IMG/VR virus record: IMGVR_UViG_3300042560_001311
Location: 1-20,394 of that record
Direction: 5' to 3' (one strand)
DNA length: 20,394 bases
DNA from: a virus
Of this stretch, positions 1 through 6,045 are shown one piece after another (position 1 is the first letter of the stretch; every line of letters begins with the position of its first letter). The position numbers and the translations under genes are program-made. A model generated the notes under the pieces. It made no database searches. It was not told the origin of the DNA and saw only the letters and a program-made list of their open reading frames with translations.

Positions 1-222
1 TACCATCCCTCCCAACAGCGCCAGAGCGCCGGCTACCACCGTGACGGCAACCACGGTGCCGATGATGATCAGCGCAGCCCAGTCGAACGAAGCCGTCCCA
101 TCGTCCTGGCCGATGTCGGTGGCGGCTTCCGCCGCCTCGGGGTGTCGACCTTGCTGGTCCGTGCCCCGTGCACGTTGCCCAGACCGTGCCCACACCGTCG
201 GCTCGGTGTCTTGGTGTTTCAT
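1..222 (-). CDS. Truncated single-helix membrane protein (5' part only)
   Basis: An open frame of 74 codons starts at ATG 222 and runs off the window edge without a stop. The first ~48 residues are polar and rich in Gln, Asp and Glu. They are followed by a strongly hydrophobic segment at about residues 49-74 (starting WAALIIIGTVVAV) that looks like one transmembrane helix. An AGGAAGG-type ribosome-binding site lies 5-10 bases before the ATG. The start overlaps the stop of the upstream 46-residue gene as ATGA, which suggests translational coupling. I do not recognise the family. A small phage inner-membrane protein is the most that can be said, and because the C-terminus is missing, topology and further helices are unknown. 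Confidence 0.6.
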   Translation of the reverse strand, partial: MKHQDTEPTVWARSGQRARGTDQQGRHPEAAEAATDIGQDDGTASFDWAALIIIGTVVAVTVVAGALALLGGMV

Positions 223-359
223 GGTGCCTTCCTCTCCACATACGTGGCAAGTAGCCACTTGTGGCCCAGGCGGCGAACGGCGCGTACCCAGGCCAGCTGG
301 TTGCGCCTGTCCAGGCGTCGGTTACCCGTGGCCCAGAGGGCCCGGGCCTTGCGAAGCAT
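219..359 (-). CDS. 46-residue basic hypothetical protein
   Basis: A short frame of 46 residues, rich in Arg, Leu and Trp (it contains the pieces RKARALWATGNRRLD and WVRAVRRLGHKWLLATYV). It is too short for usual ORF cut-offs, but the context supports it: its TGA overlaps the ATG of the membrane-protein gene as ATGA, and its start lies inside the 3' end of the upstream winged-helix gene (38 nt overlap). This fits the tight packing of the rest of the operon. No catalytic motif is visible. The ribosome-binding site is weak, so translation may depend on coupling to the upstream gene. Function unknown. Confidence 0.5.
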   Translation of the reverse strand: MLRKARALWATGNRRLDRRNQLAWVRAVRRLGHKWLLATYVERKAP

Positions 360-678
360 CTTGGTGTTCACTCATCGCTCCTGTATGTAAACGCTTGAGA
401 ATGTCGAGTTGCTTTTGTTTAACCCGATACGCTAGAGATCTTTTGCTTGCGCTGATCTTCTGTCTTTTGGCATCTTTCCCAGGGCCGATGTGGTAGACCT
501 TAATCATGTGCCTACCACGGCAGTCTGCCTCCCACGCCCCGATGTGGACAGCACCGGCCTTGTACATGGATCTTGTGTATTCCAGCACCGTCACATAGTG
601 CAATCCTGTCAGATCTGCTAGTTCTTTACATGAGTACAAACCCTCATTCATGTACTTGATCAACTGTGCGAACGACAT
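322..678 (-). CDS. Winged-helix-like DNA-binding protein
   Basis: A 118-residue protein when started at ATG 678. The frame stays open upstream to ATG 729 and TTG 765, but those starts lack a clear ribosome-binding site and overlap the previous gene. Residues ~5-45 (SFAQLIKYMNEGLYSCKELA, then LTGLHYVTVLEYTRSM) read like a helix-turn-helix with a recognition helix. They are followed by a wing-like stretch around HIGAWEADCRGRHMIKVYHI and a basic Lys/Arg-rich tail. This is the pattern of small phage winged-helix proteins that bind DNA or regulate transcription. It sits near the distal end of the recombination operon. The DNA-binding role is inference from fold-like sequence, and the target is unknown. 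Confidence 0.6.
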   Translation of the reverse strand: MSFAQLIKYMNEGLYSCKELADLTGLHYVTVLEYTRSMYKAGAVHIGAWEADCRGRHMIKVYHIGPGKDAKRQKISASKRSLAYRVKQKQLDILKRLHTGAMSEHQDASQGPGPLGHG

Positions 679-700
679 CGCGTTGACCCTGATGATGTTC

Positions 701-943
701 CTACCTTTGTTGCTTGGTGGCTTGTGCATGATCTTTGGTCTTGTAGGCTTCAGGGACGCTATCAATGTGAAGGATCTCTTCCATTGAGATGTTTAACGTC
801 CATGTGTGCATATACCAGGGTTGAAGCCTCATCCAGCACCAAAAGCCGTCCAATGCTTCGCTTGGTGAATTGGCAGAGATGACAATGTGAGTGGTTGGAA
901 GAACATTTCCTTCTGAGCAGAACTTGATGGTGTACATCTGCAT
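701..943 (-). CDS. Hypothetical protein, 80 residues
   Basis: The frame starts at ATG 943, one base beyond the TGA of the upstream gene (TGACATG), with GAAGG as ribosome-binding site. A second ATG two codons in is an alternative. The protein is aromatic-rich (WCWMRLQPWYMHTW in the middle) with a polar Lys/Gln-rich C-terminus. I see no recognisable domain, signal peptide or transmembrane helix. It is probably real because the operon is continuous on both sides and its start is coupled to the upstream stop. Function unknown. Confidence 0.5.
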   Translation of the reverse strand: MQMYTIKFCSEGNVLPTTHIVISANSPSEALDGFWCWMRLQPWYMHTWTLNISMEEILHIDSVPEAYKTKDHAQATKQQR

Positions 944-944
944 G

Positions 945-1214
945 TCACACCTTCATGTCTTCTTCAAGCTCAGCAAGGTCTTCCAAGAGTCTTTTCTGGA
1001 AAGACTCTTCATCGTCATCACCACTGATCAACCAGTCAACCCTTTTCGCGTAAACGAATGCCGTCTCAAGAGCGTATATGGCTTCCGTTAGTTTTTGAAT
1101 TGTTGCCGGCGAAAACGGAAACTGAGATTTATCGTTGTCGCGGATCACTTCGGATATTTGGTCAGAGATCTGATCGATCTTGTACTGCGCGTATCCAAAG
1201 TAGCCGCCACTCAC
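945..1214 (-). CDS. Conserved phage hypothetical protein, 89 residues
   Basis: The frame begins at GTG 1214, which overlaps the TGA of the MazG-like gene as GTGA. AAGGAG lies six bases before it, so the GTG start is well supported. The protein is mostly helical by inspection (YAQYKIDQISDQISEVIRD near the N-terminus) with a very acidic C-terminal third (SGDDDEESFQKRLLEDLAEL). Small proteins with a similar YFxYAQY...RVDWLLSGDD pattern occur in other phages to my recollection, but I know of no assigned function. It is cytoplasmic, with no membrane segment. Confidence 0.6.
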   Translation of the reverse strand: MSGGYFGYAQYKIDQISDQISEVIRDNDKSQFPFSPATIQKLTEAIYALETAFVYAKRVDWLISGDDDEESFQKRLLEDLAELEEDMKV

Positions 1215-1525
1215 GATTGCTCCTTGACGAACGTGCCGTCGGGCATCAGGTAACCCTTGCGGTGCTTGATCTGTTCAAACGCAAGGTTCAAGCAGTCCAC
1301 CAGATTGATGTCTTTCAAGGCGCAGTAGTTGATGAGACATACCATCACATCTCCTACTGCATCCTTGATGGACTCAATGTTGTTTTTTCCCTCCGCATCG
1401 GCCAGTTCTCCAAACTCGGACATGGCCTTGAGGAGTTGAGAATGCGGTTTTGCATTGGGAATGATCCCCCGGGCTTCTGCCCATCGGATCACCTCAAGCT
1501 CAACGATGGGATAAGACATGTTCAT
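1211..1525 (-). CDS. MazG-like nucleotide pyrophosphohydrolase
   Basis: A 104-residue protein. The start is taken at ATG 1525 because it overlaps the upstream TGA as ATGA; the frame is open upstream, but that part is not protein-like. Residues ~29-60 hold the MazG-type metal site pattern: an acidic helix with EFGELADAE followed by IKDAVGDVMVCLINY, i.e. the E-x2-E and later D/E residues that bind Mg2+ in this all-alpha NTP pyrophosphatase superfamily. Family members hydrolyse (d)NTPs, and some alarmones, to monophosphates and pyrophosphate. In phages they are thought to adjust nucleotide pools or host stress signalling. Single-domain size fits phage MazG-like proteins. Substrate is not predictable here. 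Confidence 0.75.
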   Translation of the reverse strand: MNMSYPIVELEVIRWAEARGIIPNAKPHSQLLKAMSEFGELADAEGKNNIESIKDAVGDVMVCLINYCALKDINLVDCLNLAFEQIKHRKGYLMPDGTFVKEQS

Positions 1526-1737
1526 TCGTAGTCCCTCGGCCAGAGTTTCATCACTACCCTTTTGGCACCAAGCATCTTGAGTTGGTTTTCCCGGAAAGTC
1601 CTTGGAACCAGCTTGGTGTGCCCGGGCGCAACAAAAGTCATCGGCAGTTGATAGTGGGGCAGAAAGATAACCTTCCCCAGGACAAAAACAACCTGCTCCA
1701 CCATCCCCTGGGGTTTGTTCATTTCCATCGGGCTCAC
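1522..1737 (-). CDS. Hypothetical protein, 71 residues
   Basis: Starts at GTG 1737, which overlaps the TGA of the 53-residue upstream gene (GTGA), with AGGAG six bases before. ATG 1728 is an alternative start. It ends in an ATGA overlap with the MazG-like gene. The sequence is a mix of short hydrophobic strands (VEQVVFVLGKVIFLPHYQLP) and basic residues (LKMLGAKRVVMKLWPRDYE), suggesting a small beta-rich fold. No known family was recognised. Its place between nucleotide-metabolism and regulatory genes does not fix a function. Confidence 0.5.
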   Translation of the reverse strand: MSPMEMNKPQGMVEQVVFVLGKVIFLPHYQLPMTFVAPGHTKLVPRTFRENQLKMLGAKRVVMKLWPRDYE

Positions 1738-1895
1738 AGCTTCTCCTGTTTGAACTTCGTGGGAGGTTGGGTGGCAACCTTGTTATCTGTTGCCCAAGCT
1801 CGGATGGCTGCATCCTTCAATCGTTGAGCCTCACGTTGCTGCTCCGGGGTCGGAAGGGATCCATTGTTCTTCTTCTTTCTGGCTTCTTGGTTCAT
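1734..1895 (-). CDS. Small basic hypothetical protein, 53 residues
   Basis: A 53-residue frame from ATG 1895 to TGA 1734. It is highly charged: an N-terminal RKKKNNG patch and a C-terminal FKQEKL. Its stop overlaps the next gene's GTG as GTGA. Its 5' part overlaps the 3' end of the ribbon-helix-helix-like gene by 62 nt in another frame, so this stretch would be read twice. Without it there would be a ~90 nt gap in an otherwise gapless operon, which argues that it is real. The ribosome-binding site is not obvious. Function unknown. Confidence 0.45.
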   Translation of the reverse strand: MNQEARKKKNNGSLPTPEQQREAQRLKDAAIRAWATDNKVATQPPTKFKQEKL

Positions 1896-2184
1896 GTTGG
1901 TGCCTCAAGTAAAGTTTCAGATCATCGATGATCATCTCACCGAACGTTTTCCCAGAGGGGAAGGACATCTTGGAAAGGCTGTTGGTATTGATGACCGCGA
2001 TGGCGTCTTGCATCGCTTGGTTGTACCCGGCGATGAACTGATCACCAGATGACAGGCGGGCATCGACACCCTCACGAATCAGCATGGACATTGAAGAGCC
2101 AGTCTTCTTTGAAAACTGTTTCAACGCCAAGAACTGCTCTTCGCTCAGATAGGCAAAGAATGGTTTCAGCTTAGAAGGGGTCAT
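1831..2184 (-). CDS. Ribbon-helix-helix-like DNA-binding protein
   Basis: A 117-residue protein started at ATG 2184 (GGAG eight bases upstream), overlapping the end of the previous gene by 14 nt. Residues ~5-38 (PFFAYLSEEQFLALKQFSKK then GSSMSMLIREGVDARL) match the beta-strand plus two-helix rhythm of ribbon-helix-helix (MetJ/Arc/CopG) proteins, which dimerise and bind DNA through the strand. The remaining ~75 residues are helical with a charged tail and could be an oligomerisation or partner-binding part. It may be an operator-binding regulator of the early operon. The family call is by pattern only. Confidence 0.55.
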   Translation of the reverse strand: MTPSKLKPFFAYLSEEQFLALKQFSKKTGSSMSMLIREGVDARLSSGDQFIAGYNQAMQDAIAVINTNSLSKMSFPSGKTFGEMIIDDLKLYLRHQHEPRSQKEEEQWIPSDPGAAT

Positions 2185-2548
2185 TTTCAAACTCCGCCAC
2201 AAGGTCATCAAACAGAGACTGCGCCAAGGAATTGCCGTTGAGTTCAGTCCGGGATTCGATCCCAAGCCGAGAACACAAGGCATTTGCGGTAGCTGCTTCT
2301 CCTTCTGTGCCGAGGAACTGTTGAAACAACGGAGTCTTGCAAAGCATTCCTGCTTTTTGAACTCTGTTCTTGTACTCGACGGGCGTCTCGTCGTCGTTGA
2401 TCCTGACCATCACGCAGGCATACCGTGCCCCGACGAAATCCCTTAGAAGCTCTGAAGGGAACTCATCGGGGTGGACGGACAGAGTCAACACAAAACCTGT
2501 CCTGTCCTGCTTGAGGGCGACCTTCCGCGCCTCAAACTGCATCGGCAT
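2171..2548 (-). CDS. Conserved phage protein of unknown function, 125 residues
   Basis: Started at ATG 2548 with GGAAG about seven bases upstream; ATG 2542 is an equal alternative. It overlaps the upstream helix-turn-helix gene by 17 nt. The N-terminal half alternates strands (FEARKVALKQDRTGFVLTLS then VHPDEFPSELLRDFVGARY), giving the impression of a small beta barrel or sandwich. It continues with a helical half ending in an acidic FEFENDPF-like tail (its last residues are EFENDPF). That acidic plus Pro-Phe end is reminiscent of SSB tails. Because it sits two genes from the SSB-like gene, a recombination accessory role is possible but unproven. Confidence 0.55.
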   Translation of the reverse strand: MPMQFEARKVALKQDRTGFVLTLSVHPDEFPSELLRDFVGARYACVMVRINDDETPVEYKNRVQKAGMLCKTPLFQQFLGTEGEAATANALCSRLGIESRTELNGNSLAQSLFDDLVAEFENDPF

Positions 2549-2888
2549 CTTCGATCTTCCGCTCAAGGTAGCGGATGACCACCCGGTACTCCTCCGCCCT
2601 GCGGAGTGCCTCGCTCAGTTGAGCCTCCAGAAGGATGATCGCGTCCCTCTGCAACTTGATGGTCTTGTCCTTTTCATCGGACTCCTTGGCATCGTTGTTG
2701 ATCAACGAGACAACCACCTTCTGTCCTGCGGTCTGGTACTTGCGATAGGCCCGCTTGGGCTTGCCAAACACCCGGCTACGCACGGCGTAGGCATGTGCCA
2801 CCGTGATTCCGCATTGGGCTGCGACATCCTTCACAGCCACATCCTTGTTTGCCTGGAACATCTCCTCGGCTTGCTTCGTCTTGCTCAT
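2532..2888 (-). CDS. Helix-turn-helix protein with C-terminal coiled coil
   Basis: A 118-residue protein with ATG 2888 and an AGAGG ribosome-binding site. Residues ~10-45 (VAVKDVAAQCGITVAHAYAV) form a clear helix-turn-helix of the type that reads DNA without a wing. Residues ~70-115 are a regular heptad-like coiled coil (KTIKLQRDAIILLEAQLSEA onward), suggesting a dimer. This layout is common in small phage regulators and in terminase-small-subunit-like or replication accessory proteins. It lies directly downstream of the SSB-like gene. Binding to an operator or to origin DNA is inference. Confidence 0.6.
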   Translation of the reverse strand: MSKTKQAEEMFQANKDVAVKDVAAQCGITVAHAYAVRSRVFGKPKRAYRKYQTAGQKVVVSLINNDAKESDEKDKTIKLQRDAIILLEAQLSEALRRAEEYRVVIRYLERKIEDADAV

Positions 2889-2896
2889 AAAACCTC

Positions 2897-3172
2897 TTAA
2901 AAGGGAACGTCGTCATCGTCTTGACGACGGGGTTTGCGGGCCTCCTCCTGGGGAACCCGGCGGTCGATTGCCAAGCTCAGGTAGGTGACACCGCTCTTGC
3001 TTTGCTTCTTCCAGCCCGAGAGCTTGAAGACAACAAAACCCTTGTCAACCTGGGCGTTTGTCAGGTCTTTGATGTTGATCGCCAGTTCTCCCCAGTAGTC
3101 CGGGGCCTTCTCGGAACGCTTGCTCTGAGCGGCCATCAGCCGCCCGGAGTCGGGACGTTGTTCAAATGCCAT
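2897..3172 (-). CDS. Small single-stranded-DNA-binding (SSB-like) protein
   Basis: A 91-residue protein. The start at ATG 3172 is fixed by AAGGAG five bases upstream. The core (~residues 25-73) has the strand pattern of a small OB-type or DUF736-like fold: DYWGELAINIKDL, then FVVFKLSGWKKQSKSGVTYL. The C-terminus ends in RRQDDDDVPF, almost the DDDIPF acidic tip with which bacterial SSB recruits RecO, PriA, exonuclease I and others. It lies directly after the annealing-protein gene, so it probably coats ssDNA and hands it to the SSAP and exonuclease. The length is about half that of E. coli SSB. The acidic tip is seen directly; the fold is inference. Confidence 0.7.
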   Translation of the reverse strand: MAFEQRPDSGRLMAAQSKRSEKAPDYWGELAINIKDLTNAQVDKGFVVFKLSGWKKQSKSGVTYLSLAIDRRVPQEEARKPRRQDDDDVPF

Positions 3173-3174
3173 GA

Positions 3175-3960
3175 TCACTCCTTGCTCAGTTGTTGACGCC
3201 GGTCCTTGGCAACGGACAGGCACCTCTCATACAGATCGGGGTAGCCGGTCTTCAGCTTGTCGAGCCTGGACTGATTGCTCTTCCAGTAGCTGTTCAAACC
3301 TTCGTTGTCCTTCACCACGATCATGTACTCCACAAAGGACTCGGTGAACAGTTCAGCCGAGAGCCTGGGATCTGTGTCCTTCTTCTCCTCCTTCTTCTCC
3401 TCCTTCTTTTCCTCCTTCACCTCGGGCTTCTTTGGCTCCTTCACTACCGAAGGCTTCTCTTCCTTTTTACCGGCGGTCTCTTCGTTTTTCTCATCACCGG
3501 GAACCTCCAGGGGAAGATCCTCGCCCGCGTAAACATTCAGACCGATGCCGTGGAACCCCAAAGCCTTGGTCATGCAGCGCATGAGTGCCGTGTTGATCTG
3601 GAACGCATCCGGGTCTGGGATGGGCTTGTTGCGATGATCCATCACGGGAAGCCACGCGGTGACGGTCTTGCCGAACAGGGTTACATCAACCCAAACCATC
3701 GCAGTGCCGTTTACATACATGGCACAGCGCCCGTCGAACATGCGAACGTTGAAGTTCGCTGCGGGGTCCGCTTTCAGAGCAATCGCCCAGGCATGAGCCC
3801 AGGAAACGTAGCTCAGGCCCTGCTTCTTCTCGATGAAAGAAGAAACATCAAGCTTCAACAAGTCCCGAACGGACCTCTGACTGGTACTGATCGCAGTACT
3901 CTGCGACGTTGCAGAAGTTTCCGGTGCAACGGCGGGGCTCTCCAACTCTGGCTTCGACAT
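3175..3960 (-). CDS. DUF1071/Sak-type single-strand annealing protein
   Basis: A 261-residue protein starting at ATG 3960, fixed by AAGGAG plus seven bases. Residues ~35-150 carry the features of phage DUF1071 (Sak/Rad52-like) annealing proteins: GLSYVSWAHAWAIALKADP, YVNGTAMVWVDVTLFG, and DAFQINTALMRCMTKALGFH. Such proteins form rings on ssDNA and anneal complementary strands. Residues ~155-197 are a Lys/Glu repeat linker. The C-terminal ~60 residues form a separate helical piece, which in related proteins often contacts partners. It is encoded between its likely exonuclease partner and an SSB-like protein. Its first 113 nt overlap the exonuclease gene out of phase. Confidence 0.8.
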   Translation of the reverse strand: MSKPELESPAVAPETSATSQSTAISTSQRSVRDLLKLDVSSFIEKKQGLSYVSWAHAWAIALKADPAANFNVRMFDGRCAMYVNGTAMVWVDVTLFGKTVTAWLPVMDHRNKPIPDPDAFQINTALMRCMTKALGFHGIGLNVYAGEDLPLEVPGDEKNEETAGKKEEKPSVVKEPKKPEVKEEKKEEKKEEKKDTDPRLSAELFTESFVEYMIVVKDNEGLNSYWKSNQSRLDKLKTGYPDLYERCLSVAKDRRQQLSKE

Positions 3961-4723
3961 AGCCTTTCTCCTTCTGGGCCAACTCCTGGGCCTCTTCAAT
4001 GGACTTGAACACACGGATGGCAGTCTTCCTGCCTTCCCTCTTCACGGCGTAGGTGGTCTCGGAGAACCACCGTTCATCGTCAGTGCAATGAGGCAGAGGC
4101 TCATCCATCGCATCGGCAAACTTAGCCTCTGCATGAAGATGTAAACGCTCACGCACAAACATCTCTGCCTTGACAGAGTCCCACATCGGGATCTCCACCA
4201 TGTGGATAGGACTGGACGGATAGTTCTCGCGCCGGTCGTGGCGGGAAAAGTCCCGGATCAGGGCGCAGATCCGAAGACTCACAACCGGAATCCGCTTGAC
4301 GGACTCCACGAGCCACTTGTACAGGTTCAACTGCTCTTCCCACTCCTTCTTCTCGTTCATCACGGAGTAGGCAGAGGTGAACTTGTAGTCGGTGATGATG
4401 ACCCCCTCGGGGGTCATCTCTTGGAGGTCAATGCCACCGGAAACCTTGACTCCATCAATGTCTGCAAGAATTCTCTCCTCTGTGACATGCTGAGCCGCAG
4501 AGGCCCGCTCGGCAACAACATGGAGTGCCGATCCGAGCAGGGACCACAGCATGTCAGAGACATCCTGTTTGAGGAGGGAGTGATGACGCTCCCTCAGCCG
4601 TCGTACCCTTGGGGGTGACAGAAGCTCCGTTACGGAGTAGTCTGCATCCCCTTTCGAGTAGTAGTTCTTGTTCGCCAGGGCAACCAGCGTAGCCGGTGCG
4701 CCGTGGATGTTGGTGATCAGCAA
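3848..4723 (-). CDS. RecB/Cas4-like PD-(D/E)XK exonuclease
   Basis: A 291-residue protein, probably started at TTG 4723 because AGGAGG sits five bases upstream and the N-terminus (MLITNIHGAPATLVALANKN) is typical of this phage family. Nuclease motifs are visible: H68 in LGSALHVVAE, D99 in GGIDL, D112-Y113-K114 in IITDYKF, and Q131...Y135 (EEQLNLYKW). Four cysteines at C213, C266, C271 and C277 (CTGNFCNVAEYC) fit the Fe-S cluster of Cas4/AddB-type nucleases. It probably resects dsDNA ends to make ssDNA for the DUF1071 annealing protein encoded next. It is the first gene of the leftward operon and has its own promoter candidate. Confidence 0.8.
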   Translation of the reverse strand: MLITNIHGAPATLVALANKNYYSKGDADYSVTELLSPPRVRRLRERHHSLLKQDVSDMLWSLLGSALHVVAERASAAQHVTEERILADIDGVKVSGGIDLQEMTPEGVIITDYKFTSAYSVMNEKKEWEEQLNLYKWLVESVKRIPVVSLRICALIRDFSRHDRRENYPSSPIHMVEIPMWDSVKAEMFVRERLHLHAEAKFADAMDEPLPHCTDDERWFSETTYAVKREGRKTAIRVFKSIEEAQELAQKEKGYVEARVGEPRRCTGNFCNVAEYCDQYQSEVRSGLVEA

Positions 4724-4734
4724 GGAGACCTCCT
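4722..4734. promoter_or_regulatory. Back-to-back ribosome-binding sites shared by divergent genes
   Basis: AAGGAGACCTCCT holds AAGGAG for the rightward GTG at 4735 (seven-base spacing) and, on the other strand, AGGAGG for the leftward TTG at 4723 (four to five bases). The two start codons are only 11 bp apart, so both mRNA leaders must extend into the opposing gene. The near-palindrome could also fold as a hairpin and hide both sites. Confidence 0.6.
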
Positions 4735-5238
4735 GTGGATGACAACGGAACCAATCCTAGCACTAGCGCGGACGGCACGCAAGCCCTTTTTGTGGAAACC
4801 CGACAAATTTTTGGGGAGCCTGCCAGCAAGGCCAACAGCAGGAGACTTGTAAGGTTCGGAGGGATGTCCAGGCTGATCAAGAGCGAGAAGGCTTTGAGTT
4901 ATTCACAGGCGTTTCAACAGCAATGTGCCCCTGTGGATAACCCTACAACCCTGGATGTGTCCGTGGAGATCCACATCTGGTATTCCTCCCGAAGGCCGGA
5001 TCTGGACGAGAGCCTCATCTTGGATCTGCTTCAGGGAAGGCTCTATGTAAACGACAGGCAGGTCAAAGAGAAGCACATCTACTGGCATCAAGACAAGGAG
5101 TGCCCTCGGTGTGTCATCACGGTCAAAGAGATCCCGGGACAAAAAAAGACCCCGGGAGCGCGGCTCACCGGGGTCAAGACGCCAGGGGGGCGTCACAGGA
5201 GGGAGATCGCTCAAGCAACTGAGCGGAAGACAGTGTAG
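4735..5238 (+). CDS. rusA: RusA-like Holliday junction resolvase
   Basis: A 167-residue frame from GTG 4735 (good AAGGAG); GTG 4792 is an alternative that would remove ~19 unconserved residues. The RusA fold pattern is clear from ~residue 19: IFGEPASKANSRRLVRF, then RRPDLDESLILDLLQ (acidic residues D89 and D91), and LYVNDRQVKEKHIYW (D107). RusA dimers use these acidic residues and a Lys to cut four-way junctions symmetrically, which fits a neighbour of recombination genes. E. coli RusA is about 120 residues. Here the C-terminal ~35 residues after VITVKEI are basic and low-complexity and overlap a leftward terminator hairpin, so that tail may be dispensable. Confidence 0.8.
   Translation: MDDNGTNPSTSADGTQALFVETRQIFGEPASKANSRRLVRFGGMSRLIKSEKALSYSQAFQQQCAPVDNPTTLDVSVEIHIWYSSRRPDLDESLILDLLQGRLYVNDRQVKEKHIYWHQDKECPRCVITVKEIPGQKKTPGARLTGVKTPGGRHRREIAQATERKTV
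4754..4782 (-). promoter_or_regulatory. Leftward sigma70-type promoter for the recombination operon
   Basis: On the minus strand, -35 TTGCGT (4782-4777), a 17 bp spacer and -10 TAGGAT (4759-4754), preceded by an extended -10 TGC. Transcription would start near 4747, giving a ~24 nt leader with the AGGAGG site before TTG 4723. It lies inside the 5' end of the rusA frame, which favours a downstream rusA start or dual use. Confidence 0.5.
5141..5175 (-). terminator. Leftward Rho-independent terminator inside the rusA 3' end
   Basis: Perfect 8 bp arms GACCCCGG (5148-5155) and CCGGGGTC (5168-5175) with a 12-base loop. On the minus strand the stem is followed by seven T (5147-5141). On the plus strand no T-run follows, so it works leftward only. 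No leftward gene lies to its right before 5734, which points to an unannotated leftward transcript. Confidence 0.7.
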
Positions 5239-5602
5239 CTCAAAGGTCACCGCTTGCAAAGCCCTTCAACATCCATTAGGATGGCCCGGTCGTCTGTACC
5301 GAACACCTTCGGGGCTCTCACCTTAGGACAACCAGACTGAGCCTCTGGCCCCAGGTGCCGGGGGTGTTCAGTGCAGATGATCGTCAGGGCGCGTCAGCAA
5401 ATGGCCTGCATGGGCTGAACCCAAGAAACACCTCACCGATCAGAGCATGTGATCGGGCCTGTCAACGCCGGTGATCCAGGGGACCGGGCTGCATGTGTCC
5501 TCCAGCACAAGCAGCAAACGATGCGTACAGGGTGATGTGCGGGGCGGCAGGGACCAGCCGGTAGGACTTACCCACCTACTCAATCGGTCAGCATCCGATA
5601 CA
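5176..5602 (-). ncRNA. Candidate structured non-coding RNA region
   Basis: About 495 bp between rusA and the next gene (5239-5733) has no convincing coding frame but many short perfect inverted repeats. CGCTC/GAGCG at 5208-5225, CCGAA/TTCGG at 5299-5312, CCAGA/TCTGG at 5332-5348. GTTCAG/CTGAAC at 5366-5420 encloses TGCAG/CTGCA. CCGATC/GATCGG at 5436-5456, CCGGT/ACCGG at 5468-5487, GTAGG/CCTAC at 5561-5579. The leftward terminator just beyond suggests a minus-strand RNA of roughly 400-450 nt. However, two stems extend by G-U pairs only if read on the plus strand, so the strand is uncertain. I found no clear promoter and cannot match it to a known RNA family. Confidence 0.35.
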
Positions 5603-5633
5603 GAGGATGACAGGCATTACGGAGGATGACAGG
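5603..5633. repeat. Two 12-bp direct repeats
   Basis: GAGGATGACAGG at 5603-5614 and again at 5622-5633, centre-to-centre 19 bp. They lie in the non-coding stretch upstream of the gene at 5734 and could be tandem sites for a regulator. No partner protein can be named. Confidence 0.5.
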
Positions 5634-5733
5634 TTCTTCTCTGACTCTCTCAGGGAAGGACAGTGCAAGACAGGGGGGATCACCCAACCCCTGGCTTTGG
5701 CAGCCTCATGTCTAAACACAAACAGGTGCAGGA

Positions 5734-6045
5734 ATGGATGGGCAATCTCTGAGAGATGCAGGTGCTCAGCAAGCTCTGTTCAATGCCGGTGAAGATTGGC
5801 ATAGCGCAGCAGAAAAGATAGTGCTTGCATACCTGAAGGACATCGGTTACAAAGGCGCTCTGTTTGAGGAGTTGAGGCTCCGGGCGGAGCGAAATGGCTT
5901 CCCCGGCCCTCCTTCCCCAAACGCCTGGGGCGCGGTTTGTTTACACCTGTCCAAGCGAAAGCTCATCGAGAAGACTGGCGAGTACAGGAGTAGCCGTGCG
6001 TTGAAAAGCCATGCGCGGGCACAGCCCGTTTGGAGATCGAAGTGA
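5734..6045 (+). CDS. Conserved phage protein, possibly winged-helix, 103 residues
   Basis: Frame from ATG 5734; the AGG upstream is close and weak. Residues ~17-90 (GEDWHSAAEKIVLAYLKDIG, then PSPNAWGAVCLHLSKRKLIE) have the helix-turn-helix plus short hairpin rhythm seen in small winged-helix proteins common in phage early regions. The PNAWGAV...LIEKTGEYRSS segment is the most family-like part. The C-terminus is basic (SHARAQPVWRSK). It is the first gene of the rightward run leading to the primase-helicase. Its stop overlaps the next start as GTGA. A DNA-binding role is inferred. Confidence 0.6.
   Translation: MDGQSLRDAGAQQALFNAGEDWHSAAEKIVLAYLKDIGYKGALFEELRLRAERNGFPGPPSPNAWGAVCLHLSKRKLIEKTGEYRSSRALKSHARAQPVWRSK

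Noticed and set aside
41-496. A rightward 151-codon frame at the left edge
   Set aside because: It runs against three coupled leftward genes and has a low-complexity, Cys/Pro-rich sequence with no family resemblance.
4932-4940. A single TGTGGATAA (DnaA box) inside rusA
   Set aside because: An isolated box within a coding region; not counted as part of an origin, although it may titrate DnaA.
5239-5733. tRNA or known RNA gene in the non-coding stretch
   Set aside because: No T-loop (GGTTCGA-type) sequence or cloverleaf was found, and no resemblance to RNase P RNA or tmRNA that I could verify.
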